Part shown: one piece after another, positions 56,666 to 64,000 of the stretch
Numbering within the stretch: the first letter of the stretch is position 1
Layout of the letters: every line of letters starts with the position of its first letter
Assembly: GCA_021234155.1 (NCBI GenBank)
Contig: JAJEKV010000128.1
Location: 25,760-89,759 of the forward strand
Source: Isoetes taiwanensis
Lineage: Eukaryota; Streptophyta; Lycopodiopsida; Isoetales; Isoetaceae
Length of the DNA: 64,000 nucleotides
Reading direction: 5' to 3'
Notes under the pieces: generated by a model
What the model was told of the DNA's origin: nothing
The model's database searches: none
What the model saw: only the letters and a program-made list of their open reading frames with translations
Translations under genes and position numbers: made by a program

Positions 56666-57539
56666 ACAATTGCTTTATTAGGCAGTTGCTTTATTAATGT
56701 TAACATCACACATTCCATTCCATTCCATTCGACACAATCACATGTGAATTCTCAAGTTCAATATAATTGTTCAAGTGCATGATATTACATTATGCTTTAA
56801 TATTATAGTTACTCATATTTCATTTTACTATATTCCCTTTTTCTTTAATGTCTTGATATTACATAACACATATTGCTACATGTCCATTATATTCTCACGT
56901 CTGTTTTTTTGGCCGGCCGGGGCCAAAAAAAATTTTAGTATAATAACCAACACATAACTACCATTGACATTAATAAATATAACCATTGGATCCAACACAT
57001 TTAAATTAAAATCCCCCTTAAACCCCTTTGGTTTGGGTGCATATTCACCGCCTGGGTGACTCAGGGCATCGAGAGTCATCGGATTGGCATATTCCCCCAT
57101 ATTCCTTAATCTACACCGCACGTAAAGTTCCTCATTTGTGGGGTATGCAAGTACAAGATTTGCTATACTGTATAACAAGATTCGCAAAATACTATAAGAT
57201 TTCAACCGGAATACTATATGGTGTTGATTTCGTATGGTGTTGTTCCCTGCATCAGTCAAATGCGCAATTAACTTGATAAATGCGCAGGGTTTCAAAGGTA
57301 GAGACATGTAAACTCATTCTTCCGTTGCAGCGACAATATGCATTAACTCTCTTATGCTACCAGATTGATCTCTGATCATGTGCCTCTCCAGCAGTACATC
57401 TAACTAGATCAATTTTTTCTCTTCCTTTGCAAATCATCCATTGGCTTTTCAAGACGACATGCAAGCAATGGTGTTGCATCCTATTCTCTTTGTAGAATAA
57501 AGTTGTTGCTTGAGGCTAATATATTGTGAAGGGGTTTTG
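56666..57539. other. Intergenic
   Basis: Short ATTCC repeats at 56708-56730. No gene supported; the minus frame 56876-57307 lacks motifs. Confidence 0.4.
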
Positions 57540-58070
57540 TGTCTCTCTTGAAGCAGGACGAATGCCCTTGTCTTGATGGTGTTCCTATCAGGTCCTTTCA
57601 ATAGTGTTGAAGTTCGCTGGAGAGTGGTCTGATGCATTTTGCGAGTTTTATATGTTCAAGTGTAGACAAGTTCCTATACATGAGTTGTATGTCCCTTATT
57701 CCAAAGAACAAGTAGCCTGAGACTATATCAAATTGCAAACTATCACATTGATGTCCTTACTTTATAAATGTTTTGCTAGGCATTGGCTAATAGAATCCAT
57801 GGTATCCTAGCGGAATCTATCTCGTCTACAAAATCTGTCTTTCTCCCTTGTTTGTCCATGTTGAATGATGTCAAGGCCATGAGTGATGTATGTCAAATGA
57901 TGTTGTTGCCCCTCATGAAGGTACAGATCGGGCTCGCATCCATAATTATAAAGTGGTGTACCTTAAGCTTGACTCAAGATGGTACAACTCAAGGTTTATC
58001 TATGACTAATGGTTTTCAAGAAGCTCACAATCAATATGCAGATATACATTTATCTCTTAGCAGTTGAGAT
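57540..58070 (+). mobile_element. Heavily decayed L1 reverse-transcriptase fragment
   Basis: Pieces ALANRIHGILAESISSTKSV, FLPC...LNDVKAMSDV and VYLKLDSRWY follow the order of the plant L1 segment ...AKRL..L...ISPTQTAF...NI...D...LKLD.AYD. Many stops; identification is moderate. Confidence 0.5.
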
Positions 58071-60164
58071 TGAAAAATCTTTGTAATGTACAACTCTTAC
58101 TAGATAAATTTTCATTGGCTTATGGGCAAGGGGGAGTCACGTATAAACCCCTTCAAAAGTCACGTGCAAGAAGCTGGAGGGTTTATTTTTAGGGCTTCCA
58201 CATATGTATGTATGCATAAGGAAAAAAACATACTAACTTCTTGATTCATTGTATATAAACAAAAGGGGTGCATAGTTGGTGGGTTGGTAGTCTAATTGTA
58301 CCTGAATTAAAATGCGCCCTAAATGTGCATGGAGAGGAACATAATTTGGCATATAGGATCGAATGTCTAAATTCTATAGAAAACATGTATGATTTTGTGC
58401 ATTGCAGTTGAGAACATGGAAGAAGATATTAACCATTGCATCATTTTACAAACTATGTTACGTAAACACTTGGTCATTATATCATTCCATATATAAAGCA
58501 GTATATTTTCTGTTCTTAAAAAATAAGGAGCTAATTTTTAAAGGTTTGAGAGCCCCGGGCACACATCGCCATTTTTTCTTCATTTCTAAAATAATTAAGG
58601 TAATATTTCTATGCCTAAGACATGACACGGCACTTCTTTTCCCCTGTTTTTGTTTCAAGAGCTCTGGCGATGGTCGATTGATGGCCCTGAAGGCTCTTTG
58701 AGGGCTTTTCTTTCTTCTAACTCCACACGTGCCATGGCGGATGGTCTAGAGTCCCTTCCAGCCTCACCAAGGGGAGCTTTCCCAGATCTGTTGAACCAAG
58801 CCGTAAAAGCTCCTTCTTAAGCGATGAAACCGGGGTATTCCAAGCTATGGAGGTCTTAAACAGATGAAACCGGGTGTTCCAGTGGGTATGGAGGTCTAGT
58901 CCTTCCAAGCTATGGGTTGGGAAGAAATCGCCACGACCACATCTATGTTCTCTGGTAGACCCCTGGCCTTCCCAAAGCATCACCGCACTATCGCCAGCTT
59001 AGATTCAATATCAACTCTCAAGATATGATGATTTTGGTTTTGCCTTGGCTTTGGCATATCTTGAAAAGAATAAGGCGAGATCAAAATTAAGGGGATAAAA
59101 ATAGAAGATACTGGCAAGAAGAAATAGGGCGAATCGAGCCCAAGGAAAGAGCAGGCAAAAGATCGGGGGCCAATTAGCCTGGATATGCAAGGTCAAGTGC
59201 TCTCGGGCAATTCGCAACAAATCCTTGTGTTGGAGGTAAAAATTCTTAGGAAAAGGAAGCTATTGTAAGCCTGGACCCCAAAGAAAGGGCCAATCCGGAC
59301 GACGGAAGGGAAAAAGAGGACGATTGGTTGCCTAATCGCGCCGGGCCGAATCTGCCAGTTAAAAATCGCAGACAAAGACCTGAGGCCTAAAAATTCCACT
59401 CAAGAATAACAGGTAAGAAGAAAAAAGCCCAACTGTATTTTGATCTACGTTTGATTGATTCCGTGAAACAAGCTGGCTAAGCAAACCGACCACACTATCT
59501 TGGTTATTATACAAATTAAATGGAACCTACCGAAAGTTATCCAATCTAGGAAGAAAAGATGTAAGTAGCGTAACATTTTGTGGAGTCGTTTTTTATTAAA
59601 CCTAGGCTAGTCGAGCAGCGAAGTAAGAAATAAATTATCTTCCAAAATGGCGATCGCTGCATGACTTTGTGCGAGTTGTGAGCCCTTGGTTGTCCTCTTC
59701 TATAGCCGAGCTTAGAGTTTCTTTGTGGTTCTTCTATTCCATAGATAGCTCTGTATTTTTACAGATTTGGCGACCTCTCCTTTGAGTACTTTGGGCATAT
59801 AGCCTTTGTTTTTCTTGCCAAGATTGTTTTCGTGGCAAAAACCCTAAATCGTTCATCTTTGCTGTTCGATTCTAGACGGGGGAGTATCACAATGCCGTTC
59901 TTTACTATGTGGCTGAACATCCCATTCATCCAGGTTAGCCATCATGTTTAAACTTACTAACACGATTATTAAGGGAGCATAAATTGTAAAAGCCACTGTT
60001 ACTGCTTGGCATTCCGACAGATTTGCTTAGAACTAGAATGTGGTCTGTGTTTTGAGAGCTTCATAAAGATTGTTGTTAGCGATGGGCATCTACTTAAATA
60101 GCCACCAGAAGAAAATGGTTTTTCCTGTGGAGGTTGTGAGTAGTTATTGGAATCGGAGTTGGAG
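58071..60164. other. Intergenic, with one possible first exon
   Basis: 59838-59848 has an AAACCCTAA telo-box-like word, and an ATG at 59892 begins MPFFTMWLNIPFIQ followed by GTTAGCC, which could be a 42-nt first coding exon on the plus strand. No downstream exon can be identified in the window. The rest holds short frames only. Confidence 0.3.
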
Positions 60165-60420
60165 CCCGTCATTTTCTTCTTTTAATTTGATTACTTTTAG
60201 CGTCATTTTCTTCTTTTAATTTGATTACTTTTAGTGTCTTTTGTGCTTGATTTCTGTTCGTTTGTCTTTCCTATACTTTCAAATGTTATCAATTGTAAAT
60301 ATTATCACTGTATTGGCTTTTAAATTGATTACTTTTAGTGTCTTTTTGTGCTTGATTTCTGTTCGCTTGTCTTTTCCTATACTTTCAAATGTTATCAATT
60401 GTAAATATTATCACCGTCAT
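60165..60420 (+). repeat. Nested tandem duplications
   Basis: A 36-bp unit (GTCATTTTCTTCTTTTAATT...) occurs twice at about 60169-60240. A ~110-bp unit beginning TGATTACTTTTAGTGTC and ending GTAAATATTATCAC occurs twice at about 60222-60310 and 60329-60414. Confidence 0.85.
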
Positions 60421-61021
60421 CGGCAAAGATCTTGCAAACAAGGCAAACTTTGGCTCTAGGTGTGAATCGGCCCAACTAGATTAGAGAGGCGAATTGCAAC
60501 GAACTCGAGCTTCAACGCAAAGTCTTTTGTTTGTCGCCGATCTAATCTAGTTATGGTTTAAATTTATTGCTCGAGAGAAAAACGATTCAAATGTTTACTG
60601 CTTTTTGTGCATCTTATCTAGGAGTGCCTGGATGGGTTTCAACATTTGTTGCATCGAGGCCAAGTCCGCAAGTTCTCGAACCCGTAGATTCGCCTTCATC
60701 TTTGCCGCCAAGTTTTATTTTTTTGGTCACAGCGTCATCTACTCCAAAGACAACTAATTCTTTGATGTGTCTTCAAAACGAGCTCACTACCGGATTTGTT
60801 GTCTCTCTCCCATGATTTGTAAGGCCCATGGGTCTGATTTGTAGGCCCCAAAACAGAGGGCCTAGTTGATTGCCATAGCGAGCCCATACTCATGTTTCAT
60901 GAATACCTTTAAATCCATCATGCAATATGGGTTCTAAACTTCATTGTTAAGAAAAGGAAAGCATTATGAATTTAGAAAAATTAATGTCTGCATGTTCTAG
61001 CATGCATACACGAGTTGGGGA
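60421..61021. other. Intergenic
   Basis: No gene supported; the plus frame at 60567-60815 lacks motifs. Confidence 0.4.
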
Positions 61022-61070
61022 AGAGAAACGTTCGCGGCGGTCGTAAGGCCGCCGCGATAAGTTTCTTGTA
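61022..61070 (-). repeat. CACTA-like terminal repeat with complete hairpin
   Basis: The minus strand reads TACAAGAAACTTATCGCGGC, a short loop, then the complementary arm CCGCCGCGAACGTTTCTCT. It matches the shortened copy at 3148-3180 at both ends. Likely the end of a CACTA-type element; its body is not recognised. Confidence 0.45.
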
Positions 61071-62177
61071 GAAATAATAGTTTCATCAGATATAGAAGGG
61101 GTTTCACAATGATGAAATGAAGTATAAAATCAAGAGGGGTTCCGTATGAAGCAATGTTCAATATTGTATAAAAAAAAGGGAATCTATAGGGGTCTTTCTG
61201 TCACTCTATACACGCATGTGGCATATTCCTTATCCATGGTGGATCCCTCGGGCTTCTCCCCTTGTGCTTTAGAATAACTGTGGAAGGTTCTTCTTCATGA
61301 AAAAGTACCCTTGTCATATGTTGTATTGTGTGTATTTGTGCATCTATTACCCAGCCTTGGCATCCAGCCTAAATTTGCCTTAAAACCAAAATAATATATT
61401 TTGCTGCAAATTTGCCCCACAATAGAAGTAACCATACAACTCAAAACCATTGGAGGATTGGGGCAACTTTCCCAACTTTTCCAGATTAATGATACAATGG
61501 GCTATGCTAAATAGACCATGGGTGAATTGGTGGGCATGTCACATATGGATGCTACAAGTCCATTGATAATGAGTCATATTAAACCTACCACAGGGTGGTC
61601 TAGATGCAGAACAGGTACGGTCTAGATGCAGAATAGGTACGGTTTGAGTTGCTTGGAACCAATAAATCAATCTAGAATGACAGGTCCAATTTACCTCTCG
61701 TGCTTTGGGACAAGGACCCTTTTACACTACAACAACTTCATACCAAACCTAACAAACAACCATCGACCTAATATAGTCCTTAAATAACAAGATACTTGTA
61801 TATATATATCATAATAGAAATATGTATGGATTTCTTAAGTTGAATTGGCCTCCAAAAACAGGCCTGCATGTCTGCAAAATTGTTGTTTGGAAACAAATTT
61901 TGAACCAGGAATAGTTTAGAGTTGTTGCCCATATATATAGCAGAAAATAAGCTTTTATGTCAAATAAATTTTTTCGCCCCTAGTGGTAGATGCCAGCAGA
62001 TATATATATACACATAAATATGTAGAGATTTCTTATTGAATTATGTTCTGCATGTCGTGAACTTAACCAAAATTGCATGAATTCTGAAAATTCTCAAGTG
62101 AAAATGGATTGTACGTACAAGGGCAAAATGTGTTGCCATTGGATTTGCGTGCCTTGGATGATCGAAGACATACTCAG
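61071..62177. other. Intergenic
   Basis: A GGTCTAGATGCAGAA(C/T)AGGTACGG unit is duplicated at about 61598-61640. No gene supported; the right end should be the 3' flank of the NicO pseudogene. Confidence 0.45.
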
Positions 62178-63410
62178 TCAGAACAGACTGAAACCAAATA
62201 GTTCACCGGTAAAGAATAGATGCACCAACTGCAATGGCAATAAAAGATGAGCCCCAAGAAAGCCTCTGATTTATATGGAACTCTCCTCCAAAGAGCGCCT
62301 CAGGCTGCAAGAACCAACAAATGCAGTATAGCTACCCATGGCAACCACAGTTCCCAGTAGGAACATTGAAATAAAGGCAATGCCAGCAACTTTGAAGGTA
62401 ATGCTAATGCTGGAAGAATTACAAGCAGGGCATCTGGCTGCAATCCATGAACAATTCCTGTAGCAAAGGTTGCAAGTCCAAGTTTATTCTTTCCCCATAT
62501 TCTCGTATCATCAGTCTTGAGAATACTTATTCGTTGACCAGGCCAACTGCTAACAAGGCATTGCAGCCTCTTTGAGCCTCTTAATTCTATTGGCGCCAAT
62601 GGCAAGCAAGTGTCATGCCTACAACTTGCTCCCCATGTGCGAAACAGTCTATATGTAATCTGTCCTTCAACAAAGAAATAGCAAACCAAATATAATTTGG
62701 CTCGTATCATGACCACAACCCCATAGAGCTCCTACAGCAGCACTCTCACCCAGCGGCCGATCGACAGGGGCTTAAAGCAGCAAGATGATCAGGACCAGTT
62801 AGGGTATGAAGACAACCTGCCATAAGACCTGTCCATCCACTTGCAAGAAATTGAATTACATACTGCCTTGACAGTGCTCCCAGCTACAGCCAAGGCAGGC
62901 AGTGCTTCCTGTTGCAATAGTGCTAGTAGCTCTAGTAATCCCCCTGTGAATGCTAAAGCAGGTTGTAATCCCAAGCCTAGTAATATTCCAGGCAGGAGAA
63001 ATGCTACCTAAAAGTTAACACAAAGTACCATATCAGAAAGTTAGATTTTCATATCATAAAACTGAGTACGTTATCTGTCAGAAGAGTGAATTTATGAGTC
63101 AACAAATAAAGGTTCTGGTATCTTTCTTGTTATGTAAGGCATCTAATATGTATATATCTTTCTTTAAAACGCGGCTTATTGTGTTATGTAAATCATCTGA
63201 TATGTATGTTACCTTAGCAAAGCCTTCTAAAAGCAAAGGCACTTAAACATGCATTTATCTTCAGCATATAGCTACTAGAAGGTTACCATGAAAGGACCTT
63301 TGGAGCAGAGCAATTACCAGCTTGGAGAAGTTGCAGCCATCGCCTCTTCCTTGTCATCCGCAGGCACTGAGTGACTCAATTCTTTATCATCTGAGCTGTT
63401 GACACTGCAT
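62178..63410 (-). pseudogene. High-affinity nickel-transport (NicO family) protein, decayed
   Basis: Minus-strand pieces in order: LLPGILLGLGLQPALAFTGG, QFLASGWTGLMAGCLHTLTG, PDHLAAL (the NicO HX5DH-type motif), GESAAVGALWGCGHDTSQII, DRLHIDLFRTWGAS, GLATFATGIVHGLQPDALLV, GIAFISMFLLGTVVAMGSYT and GELFGFSLF ending at TGA 62180-62178. An upstream exon reading DDKELSHSVPADDKEEAM ends at a GT near 63318, with an intron to about 63011. Plant homologues are plastid-targeted membrane proteins. At least six frameshifts, including one base lost at PALALPS/KVAG near 62396, make it a pseudogene, unless assembly errors are numerous. Confidence 0.8.
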
Positions 63411-64000
63411 TTCTCTTAGTTGTAGAAGCACAAAAAATCTAGGCATCTGCTAGTCAAAAGGGGTAGTAGACATGCCCCTGTTACAAACTCCAGCTAAAAC
63501 ATACCCTTGAAACTATCAATGTTTCGCAAATTAAATGCATTCTTCCGACTCCCCATTACCTGGACCAGCACAATGTATCCCTAGAAGCTCCGTGGGCGAT
63601 GCAAAGCAGAGGGCGGGGAACTAATTTCACTGAGAATGCGCAAAAAATTTGCGTTTGAATGTTAAATGCGTTGTAGATCTGTGCAGCCATGTTGTAGAAA
63701 GATTATCGCTAAATGAGCTTGAATTACAGACTGTCCTAGGAAGGAACTCCAGAAGAATGTGAACGGAAACAGAGAGATTGAAATGCAATTTTTTAATGAG
63801 AAAAGAATGGATTAAAAGATAGCCGCCAAAGAAAGCAGGAAATAAGGCAATAATGATGTGGGAAGCAGACCAACAACCCACAAAGCGAGTGCAACCATCT
63901 CATCCCTTTGAAGCACAGAGCAAAGAGTCTAAGGTTGTGATAAGATGAGGAGAAACTGTCGGATATGAGCAATACGGCACTGAACGAAGTACTGATGCAA
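63411..64000. other. Upstream region of the NicO pseudogene
   Basis: Transit-peptide exons would be expected here but none is convincing. The minus frame 63881-63627 has no motif. Confidence 0.35.

Overview
The window looks like nuclear DNA of a land plant with a large, repeat-rich genome. It is AT-rich, has spliceosomal introns and holds an intact three-exon gene for plastid ribosomal protein L29 (30654-31607, minus). It also has a decayed NicO-type nickel-transport gene (62178-63410, minus), a decayed DUF630/DUF632 gene (55130-55896, plus) and many non-LTR retrotransposon pieces. The coexistence of L1-type LINEs with a second, non-L1-looking LINE family and a transposon uncommon in flowering plants makes a seedless plant such as a fern plausible. 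That is inference; the species cannot be read from the sequence.

The most notable object is an 11.4-kb unit at 3938-15371. A perfect 23-bp inverted repeat bounds it (3938-3960 and 15349-15371), and it carries two divergent multi-exon genes. The minus-strand gene (4400-9412) has five exons whose splice phases all agree. It would encode about 1,276 residues: an RG-rich N-terminus, a DGQH (ParB-like) motif, an acidic region and an FCP1-like HAD domain. One frameshift in a seven-G run breaks it. The plus-strand gene (9868-15121) joins a DUF8039-like exon to a long exon with a DUF7869-like, DDE-type transposase signature (D...DNCAGQNKNR...HTHEDVD). It carries two in-frame stops and a 2-nt shift. 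Fifteen copies of a 17-bp near-perfect palindrome, CACGCGCANTGCGCGTG, lie between 5070 and 11013. All fall in introns, and every intron of the minus-strand gene has at least one. A diverged second copy (19171-21340) keeps the HAD and acidic exons and has a different palindrome at the equivalent intron position. It is broken by a small hAT element with a perfect 8-bp target duplication. This looks like an undescribed family of large multi-gene DNA transposons.

Other regions: 1-kb direct repeats flank the big element (1537-2548, 15912-16927). 21354-24641 is an L1 next to a reverse fragment of the other LINE family. 27044-28063, 31985-32200, 38461-40149 and 49371-49878 are L1 3' parts, two with clear target duplications and one interrupted by a 614-bp palindrome-rich insertion. 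41140-47110 and 50689-52800 hold the second LINE family, with a tRNA-derived SINE whose tail resembles the LINE tail. 50206-53298 is a repeat-LINE-repeat arrangement. The rest is mostly intergenic DNA in which no gene can be supported.
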